Shown in pieces: positions 1 through 8,265 of a stretch of 44,480 bases of DNA. The first letter of the stretch is position 1. Each line of letters begins with the position of its first letter. Both the position numbers and the translations under genes were made by a program. This DNA is from Sphingomonas cremea. GTDB lineage: Bacteria > Pseudomonadota > Alphaproteobacteria > Sphingomonadales > Sphingomonadaceae. Location of the stretch: NCBI RefSeq assembly GCF_021502585.1, contig NZ_JAKFGM010000004.1:1-44480 (forward strand), read 5' to 3'. The notes under the pieces were generated by a model. That model worked only from the letters and a program-made list of their open reading frames with translations. It had not been told where the DNA came from and did no database searches.

Positions 1-498
1 ATGATTGGCAAGCGCCGCAAATGCCTGCGGCTGCCGCGCCATTGCGGCGAAAGCCTTGGACTGGGCCGCATCCGCGTTCCGCGCCACCGCGGAGACCGCT
101 TGCGCGGAACTCAGGGTTGCTTGGAATGCCTGTGGGTTCTTGGCCAGGGCACTGAAGGCTTGTGGATTGGCCGCGATGGCCGCCATCGCCTGGCTGTTTT
201 GCGCCAGTGCCGCGAAGCCCGGATCGCTCGCCAGAGTGCGGAAGCTCGGGTTCTTCGACATCACCTCAAAGGCGTCGGTCTGCATCAGCTTGGGTATGGA
301 CGTATCGCCCAGAGCGACGTCGCCTTCCCCGATCTGGGGCGAGACATAGCGTCCGGCAGCGGAAATCGTGCCCTCCGCTGGACCGAGCGGCGGATAGATT
401 CGGCCGAGTCCATAAGCGCCCACGGCCACCGCAATGATAGCGGCGCCAGTGACGAAATATCGCTTGTTGCTAGATTGAGTCGCTTCGATCGTGGCCAC
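1..498 (-). CDS. Membrane-anchored alanine-rich repeat protein, 5' part (cut by window edge)
   Basis: Reading from a GTG at 498 gives 166 codons that stay open to base 1, so the 3' end lies outside the window. A strong purine-rich SD (AAGGGGG) sits about 8 bases before the GTG, which decides the start. Residues about 14-32 form one hydrophobic segment (FVTGAAIIAVAVGAYGLG), a signal anchor or uncleaved signal peptide. After a Pro/Gly-rich spacer, from about residue 75 the chain becomes a run of roughly 10-residue units of the form NPQAFxALAx (NPSFRTLASD, NPQAFSALAK, NPQAFQATLS, RQPQAFAALA). Such Ala/Gln/Phe helical repeats suggest an extracytoplasmic helical or coiled structure. I do not recognise a named family. 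Function unknown. Confidence 0.65.
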   Translation of the reverse strand, partial: MATIEATQSSNKRYFVTGAAIIAVAVGAYGLGRIYPPLGPAEGTISAAGRYVSPQIGEGDVALGDTSIPKLMQTDAFEVMSKNPSFRTLASDPGFAALAQNSQAMAAIAANPQAFSALAKNPQAFQATLSSAQAVSAVARNADAAQSKAFAAMARQPQAFAALANH

Positions 499-805
499 GT
501 CGCACCCCCTTGCTGCGTTGAAACCAATCCATGATGGTTTACGCAAATTTAACAAGAGTCAATAAAAGACCGGCTAAAAAGTGGGGAGAATTGCGACCAA
601 TTGAGTGTCCATGCGCCAGACCGGCGGGGCCAATATGCCAATCTGATTCACCAACTCATGTGATTAAAGCGTCAGACACCGCTCCCTCTAAGCCTGTTTA
701 AGGCGGCCAAGACATCGCGAAGCGCAGGCTTGGCCCCGCCCGGAGTTGCGGACGTTATGCAATGATAATTTCGCCAGAACGCAAGCGAGCCGCTAGGGAG
801 TGGGA
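499..805. promoter_or_regulatory. Divergent intergenic region upstream of zwf with a stem-loop
   Basis: About 300 bases separate the repeat protein (minus) from zwf (plus) and hold no convincing gene. The left half is AT-rich (540-600). A hairpin at 705-735 has a 7-bp stem GGCCAAG/CTTGGCC around a 17-base loop and lies about 70 bases before the zwf ATG. It could be part of the zwf leader or a regulator site. AT-rich bases at 760-772 (GATAATTT) could hold a -10 element, but I see no good -35 at the right spacing. Promoters for both genes are expected here by position only. Confidence 0.3.
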
Positions 806-2263
806 ATGACCGCGGACAAGATTTCAACCCTGCTGCTGTTCGGTGCGACCGGCGACCTGGCGCATCGAATGCTGCTGCCCTCGCTCTACGGCCTTCACGC
901 CGATGGGCTGCTGCCGGAAAATTTCAGGGTCGTCTGTACGGCGCGTAGCGAGCTCGATGATGGGCAATTCCGGGCCAGCGCGGTCGACGCTCTCAAGCAA
1001 TATGTGCCGCATAATTTCTACGACCCCAGGACCGCCTTGGTGTTTTCGCGCAGGCTTACCTACGTGGCGCTCGACGCGACCAATACCGAAGGATTCAAGG
1101 CGCTGGCCAGCAAAGTCGATCCCAAGGATGGCCTCGCTATCTTCCTGTCGACCGCGCCATCGCTATTCAAGCCGACGATCGACGGGCTCGATTCGGCCGG
1201 CTTGACCGGGCCAAGGGTCCGCCTTGCCCTGGAAAAGCCGCTGGGAAGCGATCTCAGTTCAAGCCGGGAGATCAATGACGCGGTTGCGGCCGCCTTCCCG
1301 GAGCAACGGACGTTCCGCATCGATCATTATCTGGGCAAGGAAACCGTCCAGAACCTGCTTGCCCTGCGCTTCGCCAATTCGACATTTGAGCCGCTGTGGA
1401 ACTCGGCCCATATCGACCATGTCCAGATTACGGTTGCCGAAACTGTCGGGCTGGAGGATCGCGGCGGCTATTATGACAGTGCCGGGGCGCTGCGGGACAT
1501 GGTGCAGAACCATATGCTGCAACTGGTCGCCCTTGTGGCGATGGAGCCGCCCGCCGACTTCGACGCGACGTCGGTGCGCGACGAGAAGGTCAAGGTCTTT
1601 CGTTCGCTACGGCCGATCCGGTCCGATGACGTCGCCGATCATGTCGTCACCGGACAATATGGTTCCGGCGCGGTCGGCGGGGAGCCGGTCAAGGGCTATG
1701 TCGAGGAACTGGGCAAGGAATCAGCGACCGAGACGTTCGTGGCCCTGAAGGCCCACGTCGATAATTGGCGCTGGGCCGGAGTGCCTTTCTACCTCCGCAC
1801 CGGCAAGCGCATGGCGGACCGGAAGACCGAAATCTACATCCAGTTCAAATGCGTGCCCCATTCGATCTTTGCCGCGCGCGGGGCGAGAACCCAGCCGAAC
1901 AAGCTGATCATTTCGATCCAGCCCGAAGAGAATATCCGCTTGCTGGTCATGGCCAAGACGCCGGGGCTCGATCGTGAAGGCATAAGGCTGCGCGAAGTGC
2001 CGCTTGATGTTGGGATGGCCAATGCGTTTGCCGATGCCCGCCGCCGCATCGCCTACGAGCGGCTTCTGCTGGACCTGATGGACGGGGATCCGACCTTGTT
2101 CGTTCGCCGCGACGAGGTGGAAGCGCAGTGGCAATGGATCGACCAGGTCCGCGCCGCCTGGACCGAATCGGGCCTAACGCCGAAACCCTATGGCGCCGGG
2201 AGTTGGGGACCGTCGGCGGCGATCGCACTCACCGAAAGGGACGGAGTCCACTGGCATGACTAG
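806..2263 (+). CDS. zwf: Glucose-6-phosphate 1-dehydrogenase
   Basis: Oxidises glucose 6-phosphate to 6-phosphogluconolactone with NAD(P)+, the entry to the Entner-Doudoroff and pentose phosphate routes, in the cytoplasm. The 485-residue length is normal for the family. Visible motifs are the dinucleotide-binding GATGDLA near residues 11-17, EKPLG near 144, and the active-site signature RIDHYLGKE near 171-179 with the catalytic His and substrate-binding Lys. I chose ATG 806 because AGGGAG lies 5-6 bases before it. A GTG two codons upstream would overlap that SD. The stop overlaps the ATG of a tiny frame at 2256, and glk follows, so transcription with glk is likely. edd, often found next in related genomes, is absent here. 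Confidence 0.96.
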   Translation: MTADKISTLLLFGATGDLAHRMLLPSLYGLHADGLLPENFRVVCTARSELDDGQFRASAVDALKQYVPHNFYDPRTALVFSRRLTYVALDATNTEGFKALASKVDPKDGLAIFLSTAPSLFKPTIDGLDSAGLTGPRVRLALEKPLGSDLSSSREINDAVAAAFPEQRTFRIDHYLGKETVQNLLALRFANSTFEPLWNSAHIDHVQITVAETVGLEDRGGYYDSAGALRDMVQNHMLQLVALVAMEPPADFDATSVRDEKVKVFRSLRPIRSDDVADHVVTGQYGSGAVGGEPVKGYVEELGKESATETFVALKAHVDNWRWAGVPFYLRTGKRMADRKTEIYIQFKCVPHSIFAARGARTQPNKLIISIQPEENIRLLVMAKTPGLDREGIRLREVPLDVGMANAFADARRRIAYERLLLDLMDGDPTLFVRRDEVEAQWQWIDQVRAAWTESGLTPKPYGAGSWGPSAAIALTERDGVHWHD

Positions 2264-2336
2264 GATAGAGGCGCGGATTACCGCAGACGCCTTGCGCCAC
2301 GGCATGTTCGAAGGCTCGATGGAACCCAATTTGTGA
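2256..2336 (+). CDS. Possible 26-codon coupled ORF between zwf and glk
   Basis: An ATG at 2256 overlaps the zwf stop (ATGACTAG) and has GGAG 9 bases upstream. The frame runs 26 codons and ends in a TGA at 2334-2336 that overlaps the GTG start of glk at 2333. This double stop/start overlap is what a real, translationally coupled gene would show. In related genomes edd often lies between zwf and glk. The frame could be a scar of a lost gene, a leader that couples glk translation to zwf, or chance. The peptide has no motif I recognise. Confidence 0.35.
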   Translation: MTRIEARITADALRHGMFEGSMEPNL

Positions 2337-3301
2337 GAAGCATCGTGGCCGCGGACGTTGGCGGCACGCATGCTCGTTTCGCCTTGGCGGAGATCGAGGC
2401 GGGGCGGGTGGCAAGGCTTGGCGAACCGGTAACGTTGAAGACCGCCGATCATGCCAGCTTTGAAGATGCCTGGCAGGAATTCGGCCGTGCATTGGGGGCT
2501 CGTCTGCCCGATGCGCTTGGCATGGCCTTCGCTGGCCCTGTCGGTGACGGCGCGCTGAAGCTCACCAATAGTCCATGGGTGATCCGCCCGGCACTGTTGG
2601 AAGAACGCCTCGGCATCACCCAGTTCAAGATCGTCAACGATTTTGGAGCGGTCGCTCACGCTGTCGCTCAATTCGAGGACCAGCAATTCACGCACGTCTG
2701 CGGCCCGGAAGGACCGTTGCCGAAGCAGGGTGTCACCAGTGTCGTTGGGCCGGGCACTGGCCTTGGCGTGGCCCAGTTGCTGAAGGCCGCGGACGGCTAT
2801 CATGTGATCGAGACCGAGGGCGGTCACATCGACTTCGCGCCGCTGGATGCGATCGAGGACAGGATATTAAGCCAGCTACGCCACAGCTTCCGCCGCGTGT
2901 CGGTCGAGCGGATCGCCAGCGGCACGGGCCTGTCGAACCTCTACGAAGTCATTGTCGCGATCGAGGGAACGGCTGTGCCGCGTCCAGACGACAAGGTGCT
3001 TTGGGCGGCAGCGTTGGAAGGATCCGACCCGTTGGCAAGAGCCGCGATCGACCGCTTTTTCCTGTCGCTGGGGGCAATCGCGGGCGATTTGGCATTGGCT
3101 CATGGCGCGAATGCTGTCGTCATCGCTGGCGGGCTTGGGTATCGGCTGAAGGACCGGTTCGCCGCCAGCGGCTTTGCCGAACGGTTCATCGCCAAGGGCC
3201 GCTTCCAGGGGCGCATGCAGAAGATTCCCGTCAAGCTGATCAGCCACCCGCAACCGGGCCTGTTCGGCGCCGCTGCTGCCTTCGCGACGGAGTTTCACTG
3301 A
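2333..3301 (+). CDS. glk: Glucokinase (ROK-independent Glk family)
   Basis: Phosphorylates glucose with ATP to glucose 6-phosphate, the substrate of the upstream zwf product. The 322-residue protein shows the Glk phosphate-binding signature ADVGGTHARF near residues 6-16, the substrate/catalytic region IVNDFGAVAHA near 100-110, GPGTGLGVA near 138-146 and ETEGGHIDFAP near 159-169. Its length fits bacterial glucokinase. The GTG start at 2333 lies inside a TTGTGAG overlap with the small frame at 2256, and no strong SD is visible, so translation probably depends on coupling to upstream reading. It belongs to the glucose block with zwf and pgl. Confidence 0.93.
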   Translation: MRSIVAADVGGTHARFALAEIEAGRVARLGEPVTLKTADHASFEDAWQEFGRALGARLPDALGMAFAGPVGDGALKLTNSPWVIRPALLEERLGITQFKIVNDFGAVAHAVAQFEDQQFTHVCGPEGPLPKQGVTSVVGPGTGLGVAQLLKAADGYHVIETEGGHIDFAPLDAIEDRILSQLRHSFRRVSVERIASGTGLSNLYEVIVAIEGTAVPRPDDKVLWAAALEGSDPLARAAIDRFFLSLGAIAGDLALAHGANAVVIAGGLGYRLKDRFAASGFAERFIAKGRFQGRMQKIPVKLISHPQPGLFGAAAAFATEFH

Positions 3302-3405
3302 CCGTCGTCGGAACCGCGCATATATTTGCCGCCGCGGCACGGGGAAAAGTCGCCTAATCCGCAGGCGTAACGAAACCCGTAGCCATGCGCTAACGTTGGG
3401 CACCC

Positions 3406-4161
3406 ATGTACCAGCCACAGCTAACCCCCCGGGATCGTGCCGCCACCATCTTGATGGTCGTGGCGATTCACGTCGCGCTGGCCTTTGCATTGATCAACCT
3501 GTCGCCGCCGCTGCGTGAGCAACTGCCCCAGGACGTGGTCGAAATCTTCGACGTGACCGAGCCGCCTCCGCCGCCAGTCATCGTCGAGGAGCTGCCCAAG
3601 CCGGAAGAGACCAAGCCCCAGCGCGAAGAAGGCGCGGCTTCGGCCAAGAATATCGAAAGCAAGGCAACGCCGGTGGTCGCGCCGAAACCACCGATCCAGC
3701 TGCCGATTCCGCAACCGATCCCGGTCACCAAAACCCCCAATACCGGCACCGAAAGGACGCAAGGCGCATCCAATGTGGTTGGGCCGGGAACGGGGGCAGG
3801 CGGGGTTGGGACAGGGACTGGCAGCGGCGGGGCCGGCAGCGGTACCGGGGGAGGCGGTACGGGTGGGGTCGCCACCCGGCCGGCGGTTCTTCGCGGGATC
3901 ACCAACCGCGACTATCCCGACGAGGTCGCGCGCTATTGGCCCCGTGGCGGGGCCGTGTTTATTGCGGTGCGCGTGCTTCCGAACGGCCGGGCGACCGATT
4001 GCAAGATCAACCGCTCAATCGGCATTCCAGCGATCGATCAGTGGACCTGCAAGCTGGTCGAGGAGCGGGCCGTATTCCGCCCGGCAACCGACGCCAATGG
4101 CCGGCCAATCGCATCTTGGTATGGCTATATTCAACGGGAGGTTGGTCGCGACCGTCGCTGA
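3406..4161 (+). CDS. TonB-like energy transducer
   Basis: A 251-residue protein with the TonB layout. A single N-terminal membrane anchor (residues about 13-33) is followed by a Pro-rich stretch (VTEPPPPPVIVEELPKPEE near 50-68), a Gly/Thr-rich low-complexity linker (about 120-155) and a C-terminal TonB domain (about 163-251) with the YPDEVARYWPRG start and the VRVLPNGRATDCKI strand. TonB proteins carry proton-motive energy from an ExbB/ExbD complex to outer-membrane receptors across the periplasm. No exbB or exbD is next to it. Its place between glk and pgl suggests co-expression with sugar catabolism, but a sugar-uptake role is only inferred. The SD is weak. A short hairpin (3351-3367) lies upstream. 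Confidence 0.85.
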   Translation: MYQPQLTPRDRAATILMVVAIHVALAFALINLSPPLREQLPQDVVEIFDVTEPPPPPVIVEELPKPEETKPQREEGAASAKNIESKATPVVAPKPPIQLPIPQPIPVTKTPNTGTERTQGASNVVGPGTGAGGVGTGTGSGGAGSGTGGGGTGGVATRPAVLRGITNRDYPDEVARYWPRGGAVFIAVRVLPNGRATDCKINRSIGIPAIDQWTCKLVEERAVFRPATDANGRPIASWYGYIQREVGRDRR

Positions 4162-4218
4162 GCGCTGGCGTTTTCCAATTCATTGCGGCAATGCCCCGCT
4201 CCGAAAAGGGAGTCGCAA

Positions 4219-4920
4219 ATGATCGAAGCCGAATGGTGGGAATATGACAGCGTCGACGAGATGGCGAACGCTGTCGCCGGCGACATCGGCTTCATCGTCG
4301 ACAGCGCGATCGAGGCGCGCAATGCCGCGCTGCTAGCCTTTCCGGGCGGCGAAACGCCGATGCCGATCTATACAAAGCTCGCCGAGGCCAGCCTGCCCTG
4401 GAAGCGGGTCACGATCATTCCCGGCGATGAGCGGCTGGTGCCGATGGACAGCGAACTCAGTAATGTCCGCGCCATTGCCAAGACTTTCCTGCCGATCGGC
4501 GCCCGGGTCGTGCCGATCACCGGCGACATCGCGGACCATAAGCTGGCGGGCAATTCGGCCGACGCGCGGTTGCAGGACCTGTCCTGGCCGCCTGACCTGG
4601 TCTGGCTCGGCATGGGCAGCGATGGGCATACTGCTTCGATCTTCGCGGGTCCGGACCTTGATGACGCATTGAATGCTCCAAAGGCGCGCCGCGCTGTAGG
4701 CGTGATGCCCGACCCGCTGCCCCCGGAAGCGCCGGTTGCGCGGGTAACGCTAACCCGCGCAGCCATCCTTTCCGCGCGAACGATCCTCATCACCATACGC
4801 GGCCAGCAGAAGCGCGAGTTGCTCGAGCAGGCGATCGAAGACGGTCACAGCTCGAAACTGCCGATCGGCCGGGTGCTGGCCGAGGCCGAGCAGCCGATCG
4901 ACATCCACTGGTGCCCTTGA
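4219..4920 (+). CDS. pgl: 6-phosphogluconolactonase
   Basis: Hydrolyses 6-phosphogluconolactone made by Zwf to 6-phosphogluconate in the cytoplasm. The product from ATG 4219 is 233 residues, normal for the DevB/SOL family. Visible motifs are FPGGETPMPIY near 38-48, IPGDERLVPMDS near 65-76 and LGMGSDGHTASIF near 132-144, the phosphosugar-binding signature. ATG 4219 was chosen over the in-frame ATG 4183 because AAAAGGGAG lies 6-8 bases upstream and the homologous part starts there. It sits in the same direction as zwf, glk and the TonB-like gene and is convergent with the transporter that follows. Confidence 0.93.
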   Translation: MIEAEWWEYDSVDEMANAVAGDIGFIVDSAIEARNAALLAFPGGETPMPIYTKLAEASLPWKRVTIIPGDERLVPMDSELSNVRAIAKTFLPIGARVVPITGDIADHKLAGNSADARLQDLSWPPDLVWLGMGSDGHTASIFAGPDLDDALNAPKARRAVGVMPDPLPPEAPVARVTLTRAAILSARTILITIRGQQKRELLEQAIEDGHSSKLPIGRVLAEAEQPIDIHWCP

Positions 4921-4978
4921 TCGGCTGAAGTCGAACGTCTGCTTCGCCAGGAAAGCGGGAATCGGCGATATTGGCCGA

Positions 4979-6619
4979 TCAGGCCTGATCGAGCGGCTTA
5001 CCAGCCGTTTCCTTCATGAAAATCAGCGCACAGACGACGCTTAAGGCCGTGAAGAAGATCGGGTACCAGAAGCCGGCATAGATATTGCCCGTTATTGCGA
5101 CCAGCGCGAAGCTGGTGACCGGCAGGAAACCGCCCACCCAGCCGGTCCCGATATGATAGGGCAGGCTCATTGCCGTGTAGCGGATGCGGGTCGGGAACAT
5201 CTCCACCAGCGCCGCGGCCTGCGGCCCATAGAGAGCGGTTGCAGCGATCACCAGCACCAGCATCCAGAAATAGAGCCTGATCCAGTTGATCGTTTCCGGC
5301 TGTGCACTGGGCGGATACCCGGCGTTGGCAAGATCGGCCTTGAGCGCGGTCGCCACTTCGGCCTTACGGTTTTTCAGGGCCCGGCCATCGAGCGCTTTAC
5401 CGTCCGCTACTTCCAGCGCAGTGCTGCCGACCAGGATGCGCGTCAAGCCGTCGGCCGAGGCACGTTCCTTATAGCCGATGCCGGTCGAGGCGAGCTGGCT
5501 CTTGGCAATGTCACAGCCACTGTCGAAGCGACGAGTTCCAACGGGGTCGAACTGGACCGAGCAGGTTGCCGGATCGGTCTCGACGATTACGGGCGTGCGG
5601 GCCTGGGCCGCGACGAGCGCCGGGTTCACCGCCTCGGCGATGGCGTGATAGCCGGGCACATAAGCAATCAGCGCCAGGAGCATGCCGGCCACCATCACCT
5701 TCTTGCGGCCGATCCTGTCGCTGAGTCCGCCGAAAAGTACGTAAAGGGGAGCCGAGACGATCGTCATCACCATGATCACGACGTTCACGCTGGCGCCCCG
5801 CATGCCGAGCGTCTTTTCAAGAAAGACCTGGCTGTAGAAGAAAGTCGAGTACCAAACCGCGCCCTGAGCAGCCATGAAGGCGAAGAAAGCGACCAATACG
5901 ATTTTGAGGTTGGCGGAGTCCGCGAAGGCTTCGCGAAGCGGCGTCTTGCAGACCTCTCCTTCCGCCTTGAGTTTGGCGTAGGCTGGGCTTTCGCTCAATT
6001 TGAAGCGCATCCAAATCGAGATTGCGAGCAGGAAGATCGACACGAGGAAGGGGACGCGCCAACCCCAGGCGGCAAACGCTTCCTCGCCGATGATCGTTCG
6101 GGTGAGGAGGATGACGCCGAGCGCGGCGATCAGGCCGACGGCGGCCGACGATTGAATCCAGCCGGTCGCCCAGCCGCGACGATGATCGGCGGCGTGCTCG
6201 GCGACATAGATCGCCGCCCCACCATATTCTCCGCCAAGCGCCGTGCCCTGGCAGATGCGCAGGAAGATGAGCAGGATGGGCGCGAGGATGCCGGCCTGGC
6301 CATAGGTTGGCAGCAGGCCGATGGCGAAGGTCGCGCCGCCCATCAGGCTAACAGTGGTAAGGAAGGTCGCCTTGCGCCCTATACGATCGCCCATCACACC
6401 GAAGATGATCGCGCCGAGCGGGCGGAATGCGAAACCGGCAGCGAAAAGGCCGAGAGCGGCGATCAGCGCGGAAGTCGGATCGAGACCGGCAAAGAATATC
6501 TTCGAGATGACGGTAGCCAGGCTGCCGAAGATGAAGAAATCATACCATTCGAACGCGGTACCCGCCGACGAGGCGGTGACAACGCGGGCCATCGACCAGG
6601 GCTTGGCCGGATGCGACAT
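4979..6619 (-). CDS. MHS-type MFS transporter with a large periplasmic insert
   Basis: A 546-residue 12-helix major facilitator of the metabolite:H+ symporter group (ShiA/ProP/KgtP-like). Family marks are FEWYDFFIFG near residues 23-32, the loop 2-3 motif GDRIGRKAT near 77-85, RICQGTALGGEYGGA near 121-135 and the repeat motif SDRIGRKKV near 300-308. Between TM9 and TM10, a position predicted to face the periplasm, about 115 extra residues (about 325-445) make the protein longer than typical 430-residue members. The insert carries two Cys (near 353 and 369) that could form a disulfide. The substrate cannot be told from sequence; organic acids or osmolytes are usual. It is the last gene of the minus-strand metabolic run, 76 bases after the DUF3833 gene. 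Confidence 0.88.
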   Translation of the reverse strand: MSHPAKPWSMARVVTASSAGTAFEWYDFFIFGSLATVISKIFFAGLDPTSALIAALGLFAAGFAFRPLGAIIFGVMGDRIGRKATFLTTVSLMGGATFAIGLLPTYGQAGILAPILLIFLRICQGTALGGEYGGAAIYVAEHAADHRRGWATGWIQSSAAVGLIAALGVILLTRTIIGEEAFAAWGWRVPFLVSIFLLAISIWMRFKLSESPAYAKLKAEGEVCKTPLREAFADSANLKIVLVAFFAFMAAQGAVWYSTFFYSQVFLEKTLGMRGASVNVVIMVMTIVSAPLYVLFGGLSDRIGRKKVMVAGMLLALIAYVPGYHAIAEAVNPALVAAQARTPVIVETDPATCSVQFDPVGTRRFDSGCDIAKSQLASTGIGYKERASADGLTRILVGSTALEVADGKALDGRALKNRKAEVATALKADLANAGYPPSAQPETINWIRLYFWMLVLVIAATALYGPQAAALVEMFPTRIRYTAMSLPYHIGTGWVGGFLPVTSFALVAITGNIYAGFWYPIFFTALSVVCALIFMKETAGKPLDQA

Positions 6620-6695
6620 GAAGGGCTCCCCCGAGAATATATCTGCTTTTCAGCTACGACCCTAACGCCCGCACCGGGCGGCGCAAGCAGCGCCG

Positions 6696-7196
6696 TCAGC
6701 GCTTCTCGATGCGCTCAGTGATGCTGGCGACCTTGAATCCCCATTTGGAAAAGCTCGTCCTGTTTTGCACCGTTTGACCGCCCGGCAAGGCGGTCAGCCA
6801 GGTTTCGACTTTGATCCCGCCTTCCATCGAATAGCGGATGCGAATGGCCTGGCCCATCGCTTGGGCTTCGACCTGGCTGGTCGCGCTGCTGATCGTCCCG
6901 GTATATCGGCCGGGCGCTACTTCGCGCAGCCGCCAGTGCCGGAGGCGCACCGGCTCGCCTTCGACCGTGACTTTCTGGTCCAGGAGCAGCCGTCCGTCCT
7001 TGTCGGCATGTCCGACGCTATCCACCGCTACGCGCTTTTCGCGCTTGAACGCCTCCTTGAGCCGACCTTCCCCGTGAGTGGCCCCGGTGAAAAAGGTGAC
7101 CGGGTCGAAAGCTTCAGCGGCCGCGTACGCCTTGACGGACGCTGCGGTCGCGCCGACGGCAAGAACTGCCGCAAATGCGGCGGGGCCTCGAGTCAC
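6696..7196 (-). CDS. DUF3833-type exported protein
   Basis: A 166-residue protein with an N-terminal hydrophobic, Ala-rich segment (about 1-27), likely a signal peptide without an obvious lipobox. The body matches the DUF3833 pattern as I recall it: FDPVTFFTG near 30, a GEGRLKEAF segment, a central RHWRLREVAPGRYTG strand, VEAQAMGQAIRIRY, and a C-terminal NRTSFSKWGFKVASITE. The family is a single beta-rich domain of unknown function, usually in the periplasm or as a lipoprotein. The GTG start overlaps the stop of the alcohol dehydrogenase gene (GTGA), so the two are translationally coupled. Confidence 0.75.
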   Translation of the reverse strand: MTRGPAAFAAVLAVGATAASVKAYAAAEAFDPVTFFTGATHGEGRLKEAFKREKRVAVDSVGHADKDGRLLLDQKVTVEGEPVRLRHWRLREVAPGRYTGTISSATSQVEAQAMGQAIRIRYSMEGGIKVETWLTALPGGQTVQNRTSFSKWGFKVASITERIEKR

Positions 7197-8248
7197 AGGC
7201 CCTGCGTCACATCGATCACGAAGCGATAACGGACATCGTTTTTCAGCAGCCGCTCATAGGCCTCGTTGACCTTGTCCATCGTGATCGTCTCGGTCTCCGG
7301 ATAGAGTTGGTGCTCGGCGCAGAATTCGAGCATTTTCTGCGTTTCAGCGACGCCGCCCACACCCGATCCGCCAATTGCCTTGTTGCCCATGATCAGCAGC
7401 CCGCCGTGGATCGACGGCAAGGGCTCGATCGCCCCGACCAGGACCATCCGCCCGCCGCGGCGCAGCAGGGTCAGATAGGGCTGGACGTCATGCGCCACCG
7501 GAATGGTGTCGAGGATGAAGTCGAAACGGCCCGCAGCCCCCTGCATTTGTGCCGGGTCGCGCGAAACGATCACGTCATGCGCGCCGAGCGCCCGTGCGTC
7601 GTCGGCCTTTCCCGGTGAAGTGGTGATCATGGTCACATGGGCGCCCAGCGCCGCGGCGAACTTGACCCCCAAATGGCCCAGCCCGCCTAGGCCAGCAACC
7701 GCGACCTTCTTCCCGGGCGCGACCTTGTCCGCATATTGGCGAAGCGGCGACCAGGTCGTGATCCCGGCGCAAAGTAGAGGGGAGGCGCGAGCCGGATCGA
7801 GCCCTTCCGGCATCTGGAAGACAAAATGTTCGCGGACAACGATATGGTCCGAATATCCGCCCTTGGTGATGCTGCCATCGACCTTGTCGACGCCATTGTA
7901 GGTGAAGGTTGCCCCGCCGAGGCAAAACTGCTCCCAGCCGTTGAGGCACTCCACGCAGGTTAGGTCGCTGTCGACGACGGTTCCGACGGCGACCGTGTCG
8001 CCAACCTTATGCCGGGCAACGTTTGGACCGACATCGGTGACGATGCCGACGATCTCATGGCCGGGGATGACCGGATAGCGGCTGTTGTGCCAATCGTTGC
8101 GACACTGATGAAGGTCGCTGTGGCAAATGCCGGCATAAGTAATCTTGATCGCGACATCATCGGAGCGAAGATCGCGCCGCTCGAACTGCATCGGCTTCAG
8201 GGGTTGGTCGGCGGCCTCGGTTCCCCAGCCACGTGCTTGCGTCGGCAT
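7193..8248 (-). CDS. Zinc-dependent NAD(P) alcohol dehydrogenase (YahK/cinnamyl-alcohol type)
   Basis: A 351-residue medium-chain dehydrogenase, most like the YahK/AdhC aldehyde reductase group that reduces aldehydes with NADPH. Catalytic zinc ligands are visible in GICHSDLH (Cys near 41) and PGHEIVG (His-Glu near 63-64), with a later Cys in LLCAGITTW. The nucleotide fold shows GLGGLGHLGVKFA. The structural-zinc loop reads SDLTCVECLNGWEQFC. Homologues have four Cys, and here the first is Asp. A perfect SD (AGGAGG) precedes ATG 8248. It lies 17 bases after the CoA-ester lyase and overlaps the DUF3833 gene, so it is part of the same operon. The natural substrate is unknown. Confidence 0.9.
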   Translation of the reverse strand: MPTQARGWGTEAADQPLKPMQFERRDLRSDDVAIKITYAGICHSDLHQCRNDWHNSRYPVIPGHEIVGIVTDVGPNVARHKVGDTVAVGTVVDSDLTCVECLNGWEQFCLGGATFTYNGVDKVDGSITKGGYSDHIVVREHFVFQMPEGLDPARASPLLCAGITTWSPLRQYADKVAPGKKVAVAGLGGLGHLGVKFAAALGAHVTMITTSPGKADDARALGAHDVIVSRDPAQMQGAAGRFDFILDTIPVAHDVQPYLTLLRRGGRMVLVGAIEPLPSIHGGLLIMGNKAIGGSGVGGVAETQKMLEFCAEHQLYPETETITMDKVNEAYERLLKNDVRYRFVIDVTQGL

Positions 8249-8265
8249 AATGCTTCCTCCTGTAA

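Noticed and set aside
1-534. Long plus-strand open frames over the left edge (177 and 114 residues)
   Set aside because: The minus-strand frame from GTG 498 has an SD, a membrane segment and a regular repeat. The plus frames are Arg/Gly/Cys-rich and show no domain.
3775-3875. GGxGG-type DNA repeat as a possible tandem array
   Set aside because: It encodes the Gly/Thr linker of the TonB-like protein. The units are irregular and kept in frame.
4977-4990. Perfect 14-bp palindrome GATCAGGCCTGATC
   Set aside because: It lies within the last codons of the MFS gene, has no T-run and no promoter near it, so an operator or terminator role is not supported.
5153-6721. 522-residue plus-strand open frame opposite the MFS transporter
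   Set aside because: It is a mirror frame caused by high-GC third positions. The minus strand encodes a clear 12-helix transporter.
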